A stretch of DNA of 64,000 bases from positions 62,001-126,000 of the forward strand of contig JAHHRH010000001.1 in assembly GCA_020025915.1 (NCBI GenBank), read 5' to 3'. The notes beneath the pieces were generated by a model. That model was not told where the DNA came from, ran no database searches, and was given only the letters and a program-made list of their open reading frames with translations. Positions within the stretch are counted from its first letter, which is position 1. Every line of letters begins with the position of its first letter. Position numbers and translations under genes: made by a program. This DNA comes from Sutterella sp. (GTDB lineage: Bacteria > Pseudomonadota > Gammaproteobacteria > Burkholderiales > Burkholderiaceae_F). This document shows positions 34,917 to 44,276 of the stretch, one piece after another.

Positions 34917-36737
34917 ATGCGTTTCACGGCTTTACTTTCGAAAACGACCTTTCTGGTTTCTCTCTGCGTGTCGGTAATACTCTTAGCAGAGTCGGCAGCG
35001 GCTGTGCCCTCCGACTTGATCGGTATGTGGGATGCACCCGCAACGCTCGACAAAACAACTTTGGGATCCGATCCCGCGCCCAAAGGCGGAACTCTTCATT
35101 TGGGTTCGCTAGGAAATTTTGACAACTTCAATCCCTTTGCTCCGCGAGGGATTTGTCCTTCTTTTATTTCTCTCACGTACGAAACATTGGGGGAAACGGA
35201 GCGCACCGAAGAATATATGGTGCGAGGACTTCTCGCTCAATCTTTTGATCTCTCACCCGACCGTCTCACGATGGTCGTGAAGCTTCGACCTGAAGCAAAA
35301 TTTGGCGACGGCCAAAAGGTCGAGGCCGAGGATGTTGTTTGGACCTTTTACGCGCTGATTGAAGACGCCTCGCCGATGTACAAAAACGCCTATCGAGATA
35401 TCGACAAGGTCGAAGCTTTGGACATAAATACGGTGAAATTCACGTTCAAGACGGCTGCTAACCGAGAATTGCCTTTGGTTGCTGCGCAGTTACCCGTTCT
35501 ACCTTCTCATTGGTGGAAAACACGCAATATCGGTGAGCCGCAAAACGAACCGATGCCTTCGTCGGGCCCCTTCCGAATCGAAAGCTGGAATATGGGGGCC
35601 TCTCTCAAACTCGCTCGAAACAAAGATTGGTGGGCTCAAAATCTCCCGATGAACGAAGGCCGCTATAACTTCGATATGATCGACATCGACTTTTATCGCG
35701 ATCCGACCGTCATGCGCGAAGCTTTCTTTGCGGGCAACATCGATTTCTATGCCGAAGGTACGATCAAAGACTGGAAGATGGGATATGACATTCCGCCCGT
35801 GAAGGATGGTCGAATTGTGAGAGCCGAGGTGCATATACCAGGGGTTTTCGGTATTGCCGGCATCTTTATGAATACGCGTCGCCCGATTCTCTCGGACATT
35901 CGTGTACGGAAAGCACTCTCGATGATTTTCAATTTCGAACGCGTCAACAAAACGATGTTCTTCAATTCGTTTGAAAGACCGACGAGCTTTTGGACTGGTT
36001 CGGTCGTACTTCGGGCACGCGATCCGATGACGACTGAGGAACGCAACATTCTTGAGAAGCTCCCCGGTATCAATGCCAAGGATTACGAAGCTCTCCCTGT
36101 CTATCCTACCTATACGTCAACGAGCCTCATCCGCAAAGCGATGCGGGAAGCTCTGAAGCTTCTTGAAGCCGCAGGCTGGACTCTTCAAGACGGGGTGCTC
36201 AAAAACGGCATCGGCCAACCGTTGGAATTGAATCTCATTTTATCCTCCCCCACAATGACTCGAATCTTCAGTGCTTATGCTGCGGATTTGGCCAGAATTG
36301 GGATCAAGCTCAATATAGTTCCCTTGGATCAGACGCAATACTACAACCGCATTCGTCATTTTGATTACGACCTAGCTCACTGCTTCGTGCGTCAGTCCGA
36401 AAAACCGGGGAGCGAACAACGTAACATTTGGGGGAGCAAAGCCGCCGATCAAATGAGCTCGAGAAATTTTTCCGGGATCAAAAGCGAAGCGATTGACAGA
36501 CTGATCGAAAGGATCGCAACAGCTCAAAACGCCAAAGATTTAATCAATAGTGTAAGGGTTCTCGATAGGATCCTTCAAAAAAACTGCTATGTCATCCCAG
36601 GTTGGTACAGCCAAACAGGTCACATCGCCTGGTGGAAAGACCGAATCGAACCGCCAGGTGGGCGCCCTCCCGAAGCACGACGCAACAATATATTTTCTTG
36701 GCACATAGCCAACCAGAATCTAAAAGAGTCTCATTGA
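34917..36737 (+). CDS. yejA: YejA-type periplasmic solute-binding protein
   Basis: A 606-residue SBP_bac_5 (cluster C) protein with a signal peptide (LCVSVILLAESAAAVP, cut after AAA). YejA-like features are GSLGNFDNFNPFAPRG near the mature start, WTFYALIEDASPMYK, SSGPFRIESWNMG, and GIFMNTRRPILSDIRVRKALSMIFNFE. Relatives bind oligopeptides, microcin C, or metallophores. No lipobox Cys is present, so it should be soluble in the periplasm. It follows the receptor gene by 88 bases. The matching permeases and ATPase start about 320 bases further on, under their own promoter. Confidence 0.88.
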   Translation: MRFTALLSKTTFLVSLCVSVILLAESAAAVPSDLIGMWDAPATLDKTTLGSDPAPKGGTLHLGSLGNFDNFNPFAPRGICPSFISLTYETLGETERTEEYMVRGLLAQSFDLSPDRLTMVVKLRPEAKFGDGQKVEAEDVVWTFYALIEDASPMYKNAYRDIDKVEALDINTVKFTFKTAANRELPLVAAQLPVLPSHWWKTRNIGEPQNEPMPSSGPFRIESWNMGASLKLARNKDWWAQNLPMNEGRYNFDMIDIDFYRDPTVMREAFFAGNIDFYAEGTIKDWKMGYDIPPVKDGRIVRAEVHIPGVFGIAGIFMNTRRPILSDIRVRKALSMIFNFERVNKTMFFNSFERPTSFWTGSVVLRARDPMTTEERNILEKLPGINAKDYEALPVYPTYTSTSLIRKAMREALKLLEAAGWTLQDGVLKNGIGQPLELNLILSSPTMTRIFSAYAADLARIGIKLNIVPLDQTQYYNRIRHFDYDLAHCFVRQSEKPGSEQRNIWGSKAADQMSSRNFSGIKSEAIDRLIERIATAQNAKDLINSVRVLDRILQKNCYVIPGWYSQTGHIAWWKDRIEPPGGRPPEARRNNIFSWHIANQNLKESH

Positions 36738-36830
36738 GTTTCTTTAACAATACATTTAGGCATCAAAAAGGGCTTCTTTATTTGTTTAATTCGATGCGCA
36801 ATTCTCAAACTTATTCGCTGGTCTTCTTAT

Positions 36831-36861
36831 TTGACAAGAATGATACTGAGAACTATTATCA
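36831..36861 (+). promoter_or_regulatory. Promoter with Fur-like operator for the yejBEF-ttpC-tonB operon
   Basis: TTGACA (36831-36836), 17-base spacer, TATTAT (36854-36859). TGAGAACTATTATCA (36847-36861) covers the -10 and matches 12 of 14 positions of the Fur 7-1-7 palindrome. The flanks GAATGATA and TATCATTC extend the symmetry. Confidence 0.7.
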
Positions 36862-36865
36862 TTCT

Positions 36866-37054
36866 GTATAAGGACATTCAAGCGACAGTCGAACCATATT
36901 TTGGAACTGCAGCCGAAGCGCTCTCGAAAAAAACTGTTTTTCGATAGCTGTCATCGCGGTTTGATTTTCATGAAGATTCATCTTGTCTTGTTTTTACATG
37001 GGGCCTCTCTCAAAGAGTGTCCTATTTTCGGCCTTTGGGTCTAGGGAGCACTCT
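36866..37054 (+). other. Long leader of the yejB operon
   Basis: About 190 bases lie between the promoter and the yejB start. They hold a perfect 8-bp hairpin TCGAAAAA/TTTTTCGA (36924-36944) and no gene. The frame of yejB is open back to 36983, but the better start is TTG 37055. Confidence 0.45.
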
Positions 37055-38158
37055 TTGTTTCGCTACATCCTCTCCAGGCTATTTCTCGTCATCCCGACTT
37101 TGCTCGGGATTTTGGTCGTTAATTTCTTCGTCATTCAGATGACGCCTGGCGGTCCGGTGGACCAGTTCATTGCCGAAATGGAAGGCTCTGGCTCGGTTTA
37201 CATGGAACGCGTGGGTTCCGTCCAGAGCGATGTCGGTTCCGACAGCGGATTGGCAAGCGAAGCCGGCGACAAAGGCCCCGGGTTAGTGAACGGTGTCACC
37301 CCCGAAGTCCTTGAGGCCGTTCGAAAACTCTACGGGTTCGACAAACCAGTGGACGAACGCTTCGTTGATATGCTCGTTAGCTACATCACCTTTGACTTTG
37401 GGGAAAGTTTCTTCAAAGCGGATACCGTCTCTGGGCTGCTTATCAACGCATTACCCGTTTCCATGACTCTCGGGATATGGAGTACGCTCCTCATTTATTT
37501 CATCTCCATCCCCATGGGGATGGCCCGTGCCATACACCGAAATTCCACGTTTGACGTGGTTTCGGGCACGATCGTTGTGACCGCTTCGGCCATTCCGGGC
37601 TTCCTTTTTGCCGTGCTACTGATTGTTCTCTTCGCGGGCGGCTCCTATTGGCAGATTTTCCCCTTGCGAGGACTTCATTCGCCGGGTTGGGAAGAAATGG
37701 ACCTGATGGGGCAGATTTTTGACTATCTGTCGCACGTCTTCTTACCTGTGATTTCTCTTTCGATCGGTGGCTTTGCCGGCCTTACCTTGCTTACTCGCAA
37801 TTCCTTTATTGACGAATTGGGTAAGCAGTACGTCGACCTTGCCCGTGCTAAGGGCTTGACTGACAAAGCGGTGCTCTGGAAGCATATATTCCGCAATGCC
37901 ATGCTCATTGTGATTTCAGGACTTCCTGGTACCTTTGTTAGCATGTTCTTCGCGGGCTCCTTGCTCATCGAAACGATTTTCTCTTTGAACGGTCTGGGAC
38001 TTTTGAGCTTTGAGGCCACTATGCAGCGCGACTTCCCCGTGATGTTCGCTACGCTCTGGATCTTTACCTTGATCGGTTTGATCACCGGGATTATCGGCGA
38101 CTTGACGATGCATTGGGTTGATCCGCGCATTGACTTTACTTCGAGGAGCAAGGTATGA
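37055..38158 (+). CDS. yejB: YejB-type ABC transporter permease
   Basis: A 367-residue inner-membrane permease with six membrane segments. It opens LFRYILSRLFLVIPTLLGILVVNFFVIQMTPGGPVDQF (shown in part), the standard YejB N-terminus. A large acidic periplasmic loop (about 55-100) leads to LEAVRKLYGFDKP. The coupling loop is YVDLARAKGLTDKAVLWKH. TTG 37055 is the likely start: AGGGAG lies six bases upstream and the product then begins like its homologs. The stop overlaps the yejE start (ATGA). It forms the pore with YejE for the YejA cargo. Confidence 0.88.
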   Translation: MFRYILSRLFLVIPTLLGILVVNFFVIQMTPGGPVDQFIAEMEGSGSVYMERVGSVQSDVGSDSGLASEAGDKGPGLVNGVTPEVLEAVRKLYGFDKPVDERFVDMLVSYITFDFGESFFKADTVSGLLINALPVSMTLGIWSTLLIYFISIPMGMARAIHRNSTFDVVSGTIVVTASAIPGFLFAVLLIVLFAGGSYWQIFPLRGLHSPGWEEMDLMGQIFDYLSHVFLPVISLSIGGFAGLTLLTRNSFIDELGKQYVDLARAKGLTDKAVLWKHIFRNAMLIVISGLPGTFVSMFFAGSLLIETIFSLNGLGLLSFEATMQRDFPVMFATLWIFTLIGLITGIIGDLTMHWVDPRIDFTSRSKV

Positions 38159-39291
38159 GCGGACACAGCATTGCACGCCGTCGCTGGATGGCCTTCAAGG
38201 CGAATCGCCGCGCTTATATTTCCTTTCTGCTCTTTGCGTTCTTTTTCGTGATGAGCCTCTTTTCCGAATTCATCGCAAACGACCGTCCGATCGTTTTCGA
38301 ATTGAACGGTGAAATCCATTCGCCAATCTTTGAAACGCTTACGGAAAAGGATTTGGGCGGCACGATGGATTTGGTCGTCGACTATCGAGACGAATACACG
38401 GACGAACTCTTGGCTGATGCGAAATTCGTTATTTGGCCGCCGGTGCACCATTCTTTCCGTTCTATTTCCGACTTGGCCGAGCAGTTTCCAGCTCCGCCTT
38501 CGGCTGAAAACTGGCTCGGTACGGACGATCAGGGGCGAGATATTTTTGCTCGTTTGCTCTACGGCTTCCGCTTGTCGACCCTGTTCGGTCTTTGCCTGGC
38601 TTTTGTCTCGAGCGTGGTCGGGATCGGTGCTGGTCTCATTCAGGGTTACTATGGCGGCTGGATCGACCTGATCGCTCAACGACTGATGGAAATCTGGGCC
38701 GGGATGCCGGTGCTCTATTTGATCATCATTTTGTCAAGCCTGATTACTATGAACTTCTGGATCCTCCTCGCCATCCTCCTTCTATTCAGCTGGATGCGTT
38801 TGGTGGGTCTTGTTCGTGCAGAAACGCTTCGTGTACGTAATCTTGACTATGTCCGAGCCGCGCGTGTTTTAGGTTGCTCCGATTGGCGCATCATGACAAC
38901 GCACATTCTCCCGAATGCCTTGGTTGCCGTCGTTGCCATGTTGCCCTTCGTTGTAAACGGCTCCATTGCCTCCTTAACGGCGCTTGACTTCCTTGGTTTT
39001 GGGCTTCCGCCCGAATACCCGTCGTTAGGCGAAATCATTGCTCAGGGTAAAAATAATCTTTACGCGCCGTGGATCGGCCTGTCGTCCTTCCTGACGCTTG
39101 CTCTTCTGCTCATTTCTCTCGTCTTTATCGGTGAAGGGATGCGAGATGCGTTTGACCCGCGTGTGTTCTACGCGGAAAAGCCCGTCAATATTGATGACGA
39201 CGAATTGGCCATTACGAAAAAAGGCAATCAGGAAGAAAGAGTTTCGGCCGCCGCTACGATTCAACAGAAGGCCTCGGAGGATCTGCGATGA
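38155..39291 (+). CDS. yejE: YejE-type ABC transporter permease
   Basis: A 378-residue permease. YejE landmarks are the first membrane segment FLLFAFFFVMSLFSEFIAND, the long periplasmic loop through VIWPPVHHSFRSI and NWLGTDDQGRDIFARLLYG, and the coupling loop YVRAARVLGCSDWRIMTTHILPNAL. The C-terminal ~40 residues past FYAEKPVNIDDDE are a charged tail that is longer than usual. It overlaps yejB and yejF by four bases on each side, so the three are translationally coupled. Confidence 0.9.
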   Translation: MSGHSIARRRWMAFKANRRAYISFLLFAFFFVMSLFSEFIANDRPIVFELNGEIHSPIFETLTEKDLGGTMDLVVDYRDEYTDELLADAKFVIWPPVHHSFRSISDLAEQFPAPPSAENWLGTDDQGRDIFARLLYGFRLSTLFGLCLAFVSSVVGIGAGLIQGYYGGWIDLIAQRLMEIWAGMPVLYLIIILSSLITMNFWILLAILLLFSWMRLVGLVRAETLRVRNLDYVRAARVLGCSDWRIMTTHILPNALVAVVAMLPFVVNGSIASLTALDFLGFGLPPEYPSLGEIIAQGKNNLYAPWIGLSSFLTLALLLISLVFIGEGMRDAFDPRVFYAEKPVNIDDDELAITKKGNQEERVSAAATIQQKASEDLR

Positions 39292-40967
39292 CAAGTCCCA
39301 TTCTGGACATCCGGCATCTAACGATTGCCTTCCGTGACGAAGCGTATCCAGATGCCAAGCTCAATGCCGCAGTTCGCGACGTTTCCTTCACGATTGAAAG
39401 CAGTTCCTGTACGGCCCTGGTCGGCGAATCGGGTTCCGGCAAATCGTTGACGGCGCGTGCCGTCATTTCCTTGTTGCCGCCCTCCGCCTCGATCACCGAA
39501 GGAGACATTCGCCTTCAGGGCAAATCGGTTGTGGGTCTCAATGAATACGATTTGTCTCAGTTGCGCGGTAAAAAGGCCGGGATTATTTTCCAGGATCCTC
39601 TTGAAGCCTTGAATCCCCTTCATCGCATCGGGAAACAGCTCTTTGAAGCCATCGCAATTCACAATCCCGACCTCGCCCGTAACAAAGCCGCACTAAAGGC
39701 TCGTGCGATCGAACTCCTCAAGTCAGTGGAATTGGATCATCCGGAAGAACGACTCGAAACTTATCCGCACGAACTCTCGGGTGGTCAGCGTCAGCGTGTC
39801 GTGATCGCGATCGCCATTGCAAACGATCCGGCACTTCTCATTGCCGACGAGCCGACGACGGCTTTGGACGCCAATTTACAAGCGGCCGTGCTCGCTTTGC
39901 TTTTAAAACTCGCACGTCAGAAGAACATTGCGCTTCTGTTAATCAGTCACGACCTGGCACTCGTTCGTCAGGCCGCAGACGTGATGCACGTAATGCGCCG
40001 CGGTCGCATTGTCGAAAGTCTGAAACCCACGGATCGTCCAATGCATCCGTATTCGAAATTGCTTCTCGAAGGTGCCGACGATCGTTTTCGTGAAAACGAA
40101 ATCCGCGAAACGGATCCGGCGTTCGCCGATGCGCTTCGCAACGGAACCGTACCTAATATTCTCGAAGCCAAAGACATTCGCGTCGTGTACAAACGCCAGA
40201 CCAAAGGTTTTTTCGGGCGTTCGGTGGACTTTAATGCGCTGACTTTGGACGACGTCCATGTAGCCTCGGGTGAAACCTTGGCTGTCATAGGTGAATCGGG
40301 GTCTGGGAAGTCCACGCTCGCTCTCGCGCTCTTGCGTCTTATTCCGAGCAAAGGAACGATTTGCCTCACGGGGCATCGCTTGGACGGTTTGTCCTTTAAC
40401 GAACTACGTCATATCCGCCGTCTGATTCAGCCGGTTTTCCAGGATCCGTACGCATCGCTCAATCCACGTCTGTCGATACGCGATTTGATTGCCGAAGGTC
40501 CGATTGCCCAGGGTCGTTTTAAGTCGAGCGACGAGTGCGCGGAATTGGTTCGAGAAAACCTGCGTGCCGTCGGTTTGCCCGAAGCTTACGAACGTCGTTT
40601 TCCGCACGAATTGTCGGGCGGAGAACGTCAGCGCGTCTCGATTGCCCGTGCGCTCATTCTCGAACCCGCACTCCTTATTCTGGACGAACCGACGTCCGCT
40701 CTTGACCGTGCCCTTCAATTCCAGGTTATACACCTCTTGAAGAAGCTTCAGAGCGAACGCGGTTTGGCCACGATTTTCATTACGCACGATCTGTCGCTCG
40801 TTAAGGGCTTCGCGACGCGCGTAATGGTTTTAGAAAAAGGTCGCCTCGTTGAAGAAGGTATGACCAAAGATTTATTAACTAAACCAGCCTCCGAAACCCT
40901 GCGGTCTCTGGTGAGAACCGCCCGACTCGTGTTGTCAACCCTCACTTCTCATGAGATGAAAGCCTAA
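39288..40967 (+). CDS. yejF: YejF-type dual ABC ATPase
   Basis: A 559-residue fused ATPase with two complete nucleotide-binding domains. Domain 1: GESGSGKSL at about 46, ELSGGQRQR, LLIADEPTTALD. Domain 2: GESGSGKST at about 335, ELSGGERQR, LLILDEPTSALD. Each ends with the peptide-transporter (oligo_HPY-like) extension. It powers the YejBE pore from the cytoplasmic side. It overlaps yejE by ATGA and is followed after only 27 bases by the DUF3450 gene, with a ribosome site, so the TonB genes belong to the same transcript. Confidence 0.93.
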   Translation: MTSPILDIRHLTIAFRDEAYPDAKLNAAVRDVSFTIESSSCTALVGESGSGKSLTARAVISLLPPSASITEGDIRLQGKSVVGLNEYDLSQLRGKKAGIIFQDPLEALNPLHRIGKQLFEAIAIHNPDLARNKAALKARAIELLKSVELDHPEERLETYPHELSGGQRQRVVIAIAIANDPALLIADEPTTALDANLQAAVLALLLKLARQKNIALLLISHDLALVRQAADVMHVMRRGRIVESLKPTDRPMHPYSKLLLEGADDRFRENEIRETDPAFADALRNGTVPNILEAKDIRVVYKRQTKGFFGRSVDFNALTLDDVHVASGETLAVIGESGSGKSTLALALLRLIPSKGTICLTGHRLDGLSFNELRHIRRLIQPVFQDPYASLNPRLSIRDLIAEGPIAQGRFKSSDECAELVRENLRAVGLPEAYERRFPHELSGGERQRVSIARALILEPALLILDEPTSALDRALQFQVIHLLKKLQSERGLATIFITHDLSLVKGFATRVMVLEKGRLVEEGMTKDLLTKPASETLRSLVRTARLVLSTLTSHEMKA

Positions 40968-40994
40968 AGTCCAACTCTCAAAGGGAAACTTCGC

Positions 40995-41816
40995 ATGAAA
41001 AAAACTTCACTTTCTATCGCTCTCGGTGTGGTATTTGCCTTGCAGAGCCTCTCCGCTACGGCAGCCGACAAAGCCGCAGTCGTCGTTCCCGACGGCGTTA
41101 CGGTCGTCAACACCGTTGAAAAGCATCTCAGCCGTGCCGTTACCGTTGATCGCCAGACAGCTCGTCAGACCGAAGCACTCCTCGCCGAAGAAGAAGAAAT
41201 TCAGGCCGACAACCGCAATCTTTCGCTTCAGATTCCAGTCTTGGAACTCGAAGAACGCCGCCTCAAGCGCCAGATCTCCTCGCTCACCAAGAAGATCATT
41301 CTTATGGAAGAACAACAGCGCCGTTATGCGGAAATCGCGCTGATGGTCGAAAACGACATCTATGACGCAAGTGAAGATTTACTGAAGTCTGCAGAGAACA
41401 AGCAAACGCCTTTCCTCAAGGCCGAACGCAAGGATCGAGCTCTTTTTATTGAAAAATCTGTCAACGATCCGTCGGTGAGCGTCGGTGAAAAACTTCGCCG
41501 TTTGCTCGAAGCTCTTAACGCCGAATCGGACTACGGTGCCAGCTGTGACGTGATGACAGAAGAAGCCTTCTTTGACGGTCAGAAGACGACTCTTCAGGTT
41601 CTCCGTATCGGTCGTATCGGCTACTTTGCGATGACCTTAGATCAGCAGAAAGCTGGCGTTTGGAAAGATCAGAAGACGGGTTTTGCGAGCGATCCGGCGC
41701 TTCTCGAACCCATCGTTCAGTTGGGCGCTACACTCAAATCCCGTATCCAGCATGAAATGGCTCTGATGCCAGTCGTCACGACCGCTACAGTCACTGACGA
41801 AGCCAAAGAGAACTAA
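40995..41816 (+). CDS. DUF3450 periplasmic coiled-coil protein of TonB2-type systems
   Basis: A 273-residue protein with a signal peptide (SIALGVVFALQSLSATAA). Residues about 50-125 form a coiled coil (ALLAEEEEIQADNRNLSLQIPVLELEERRLKRQ is its core, given in part). The C-terminal half is globular, ending in LKSRIQHEMALMPV. This is the DUF3450 family, which sits beside ttpC-exbB-exbD-tonB in Vibrio and Shewanella TonB2 clusters. The role is unproven; a periplasmic link between energy complex and TonB is plausible. AAAGGGA lies about ten bases upstream. One base separates its stop from the ttpC start. Confidence 0.82.
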   Translation: MKKTSLSIALGVVFALQSLSATAADKAAVVVPDGVTVVNTVEKHLSRAVTVDRQTARQTEALLAEEEEIQADNRNLSLQIPVLELEERRLKRQISSLTKKIILMEEQQRRYAEIALMVENDIYDASEDLLKSAENKQTPFLKAERKDRALFIEKSVNDPSVSVGEKLRRLLEALNAESDYGASCDVMTEEAFFDGQKTTLQVLRIGRIGYFAMTLDQQKAGVWKDQKTGFASDPALLEPIVQLGATLKSRIQHEMALMPVVTTATVTDEAKEN

Positions 41817-41817
41817 G

Positions 41818-43302
41818 ATGAAAGCAAACCGTCTTATCGCCGCGGCTTCTGTTGCCATTATCATGATTGTTGCACCCGCCGTTGCCGCTGACGCCGCCAA
41901 GAACGTCGCCCACTCCCCTGAAGAGGTAAAGACTGCCACTCTCGATGCCATGACGGGCGAAGCCGAGAAGCTTGACCGTGCCGTCACGTCCGAAGCTCAT
42001 CGCGATCTCGCCACGCTCCGTATCAACGTGAAGCGCGTTGCTCAAAAGCGTGCGGAGCTTCGCGAACACAAGGCTCAACTCGACACGTCCATTGCTAACC
42101 TGAAAAAGAAGTTGGCCGAACTTGAAGAACGTCACAATAAGGCCGTTGTCGCCGCCCATGCGACTGCCGCCTCCCGTACGACCCTCGAAGGTGCCGTGAA
42201 GCTGACCGCTACTGCCGCCTTTGAACGTGCCATCCACTCGCCTGTTGCCGTTGACGGAGAGTTGGATCCGACGCTTTTGACGAAGCTTCGCACTCAGACG
42301 GTCTTCCCGTCCATTGCCGACATTCGCAATTTGATCAGCTATCTCAATAAAGAAGTTGAAATCTCCCGCCAGATCCGCACGAAAGATCTCGCTATTGTCA
42401 TGCCAGACGGCGAACTGAGGACTGTTCCCGTGACGATCGCTGGCGGCCTTTCTGCCTTGACGATCCTTGACGGTTTGTCGACCGCTTTGGTTCCGACCGG
42501 TGACGCCACTCAGCTTCGTCCCATCATCGGCAATTTGGGAGATGCTTCGGTTGAGGCATTTAAGGACTACACGGCTGGTTCCACCACTATTCTCCCCGTT
42601 GATGTCACGAAGGGCGATATGTACAACCGTCTGAAGACGGAGGACACTCTTTACACTCATTTGAATGCTGGCGGCAATCTTGTTTGGATTATTATCGGTA
42701 TCGGTTTCCTCGCTTTCGTTCTTGGCCTCTATCAGCTCGTTTTCCTCTATGCGATCAAAAAAACCGACGCGGCTCTCTTGGCCAATGCCTTGGTCAAGAT
42801 CGACGACGGCAAGATTGCCGAAGCTGGTGCTGTCATGGCTAAAGACCATAAGGGGTGCATTGCTTCGAAAGTTCTCGCTTCCATGTTGAAGATGGGGGGC
42901 ACTTCTGTTCTTACGCTCGAAAAGCGCTTGGACGAAGCCGTTGAACTTAACGTTGCACCACTTAATAAGGGTATTCAGGCCGTTGCCGTTGCCGCTGCCG
43001 TAGCTCCCCTGCTGGGTCTTTTGGGTACCGTTACCGGGATGATCGCCACTTTTGACGTAATTACGATTTTTGGTAATGGCGATCCGAAGTTGTTGTCCGG
43101 CGGTATTTCCATCGCTTTGATCACGACCGAAGTCGGTCTCGTTGTATCGATCATTTTGATGCTCCTTCACTACTTCCTCACTCGTCGACTCGAACTCGTG
43201 TCGCAGAACGTTGAAGACGTGGCCACACAGGTCCTCTCGCGTGCTGCCGCTCGTTTCGTGAAGTCTCCTCTTGAGGACTACGAAGATGATCTTTCCCATT
43301 GA
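41818..43302 (+). CDS. ttpC: TtpC-like MotA/TolQ/ExbB proton channel with periplasmic extension
   Basis: A 494-residue protein. Signal peptide (LIAAASVAIIMIVAPAVAA), a periplasmic coiled-coil part (about 25-125), a globular middle, then a TolQ/ExbB domain with a membrane segment at about 283-305 (LVWIIIGIGFLAFVLGLYQLVF). The conserved pair is VAAAVAPLLGLLGTVTGMIATFDVI and SIALITTEVGLVVSIILMLLHYF. In Vibrio, TtpC is needed for TonB2- but not TonB1-driven uptake. The end overlaps exbB by 17 bases. Confidence 0.88.
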   Translation: MKANRLIAAASVAIIMIVAPAVAADAAKNVAHSPEEVKTATLDAMTGEAEKLDRAVTSEAHRDLATLRINVKRVAQKRAELREHKAQLDTSIANLKKKLAELEERHNKAVVAAHATAASRTTLEGAVKLTATAAFERAIHSPVAVDGELDPTLLTKLRTQTVFPSIADIRNLISYLNKEVEISRQIRTKDLAIVMPDGELRTVPVTIAGGLSALTILDGLSTALVPTGDATQLRPIIGNLGDASVEAFKDYTAGSTTILPVDVTKGDMYNRLKTEDTLYTHLNAGGNLVWIIIGIGFLAFVLGLYQLVFLYAIKKTDAALLANALVKIDDGKIAEAGAVMAKDHKGCIASKVLASMLKMGGTSVLTLEKRLDEAVELNVAPLNKGIQAVAVAAAVAPLLGLLGTVTGMIATFDVITIFGNGDPKLLSGGISIALITTEVGLVVSIILMLLHYFLTRRLELVSQNVEDVATQVLSRAAARFVKSPLEDYEDDLSH

Positions 43303-43873
43303 AGAAATCTTTGAAAAAATTGCTACTGGCGGCCCTTTGATGGTGCTCCTTATGCTGTTGTGCGTCCTGATGACTACTCGTGGTCTGATTTCTGCTGTGC
43401 AGCTTCATTACGCTCACAAACAAATCAAGGCTATCTTGAAAACCAAGACTTTCGGTGCTAAAGACACCGTATGGGTCGACTTTGCTCAGTATTACCTTGA
43501 AAACCGCTCTGGCATTGATCCGATTGATTCGGGGTTGCGTGAAACGATGTGTGCCTCGGTCACTCTCAACATGTGTCAAGGTCGAAGTGTTCTTGTCTGC
43601 GCTTCGGTCGCTACTCTCATAGGGCTCTTAGGCACTGTGATGGGGATGGTGAGCTCCTTTAATACTATCGCCTTGTTCGGATTTATTGACATTTCGAGTA
43701 TGGCTGATGGTGTGGCGCAGGCTTTGATTACGACGCAGAGCGGCTTGTTGGTAGCGGTGATCGGTGTGGTCTTGGGTCGTATGGTGAAGCAACAGGCGAA
43801 AGCCTTCAGTGTTCTGTTGAACGACTTCCTTCTCAAGACGGGCAAAGCTCCGAAGGACTACAAATATGCGTAG
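43286..43873 (+). CDS. exbB: ExbB-type proton channel subunit
   Basis: A 195-residue protein with three membrane segments (about 17-36, 110-135, 148-170). The family core VLVCASVATLIGLLGTVMGMVSSFNTIALFG and ALITTQSGLLVAVIGVVLGRMV (both given as landmarks) is intact. It forms the pentameric channel around ExbD that harvests the proton gradient for TonB. ATG 43286 with GAGG ten bases upstream is chosen; the start lies inside the end of ttpC and the stop lies inside exbD, showing tight coupling. Confidence 0.92.
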   Translation: MIFPIEEIFEKIATGGPLMVLLMLLCVLMTTRGLISAVQLHYAHKQIKAILKTKTFGAKDTVWVDFAQYYLENRSGIDPIDSGLRETMCASVTLNMCQGRSVLVCASVATLIGLLGTVMGMVSSFNTIALFGFIDISSMADGVAQALITTQSGLLVAVIGVVLGRMVKQQAKAFSVLLNDFLLKTGKAPKDYKYA

Positions 43874-44264
43874 AAAGAAAACTCAGATGTCCGAGCCTCT
43901 TGAACTCAACATGACACCTCTGATCGACATGATTTTCATTTTGCTCATCTTCTTTATGGTGAGCTCGAGTTTTGTGCGTGAATCAGGCGTCGAAGTGGAA
44001 CGCCCGGTTGCAAAGACCGCTTCTTCCAAAGCTCCCTCTGTGGTTGTGGCTGTGGACTCAGGTAATGTCATTTGGATTGAAGGGAGATCCATCGACATTC
44101 GTCAGGTGCGGATATGGATGAGCAAATTCCGTAGCGACACACCCGATGGTGGTGTTGTGATTGCGGCCGACACGATGGCGCGAAGCGGCATTGTGATTCA
44201 GGTACTAGATGCCTGCCGAGAAGCCGGTATACGAAACGTGAGCGTTGCGGCTAAAAATAGTTAA
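43866..44264 (+). CDS. exbD: ExbD-type energy-transducing protein
   Basis: A 132-residue protein with one membrane segment near the N-terminus. ELNMTPLIDMIFILLIFFMVSS carries the essential membrane Asp (in PLIDM) that relays protons in ExbD and TolR. The periplasmic part holds DGGVVIAADTMARSG and ends VSVAAKNS. It overlaps exbB by eight bases. Together with ExbB, TtpC and TonB it makes the complete energising complex for the receptor. Confidence 0.93.
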   Translation: MRRKKTQMSEPLELNMTPLIDMIFILLIFFMVSSSFVRESGVEVERPVAKTASSKAPSVVVAVDSGNVIWIEGRSIDIRQVRIWMSKFRSDTPDGGVVIAADTMARSGIVIQVLDACREAGIRNVSVAAKNS

Positions 44265-44276
44265 GGAGCCGTCTTG

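Noticed and set aside
37723..38679. A 318-codon antisense frame across yejB-yejE
   Set aside because: The plus-strand permease genes are unambiguous and the antisense product is highly polar with no family features.
41791..43299. A 502-codon antisense open frame opposite ttpC
   Set aside because: The plus frame encodes a clear TtpC/ExbB protein with coupled neighbours. The antisense product has no recognisable domain and arises from codon bias.
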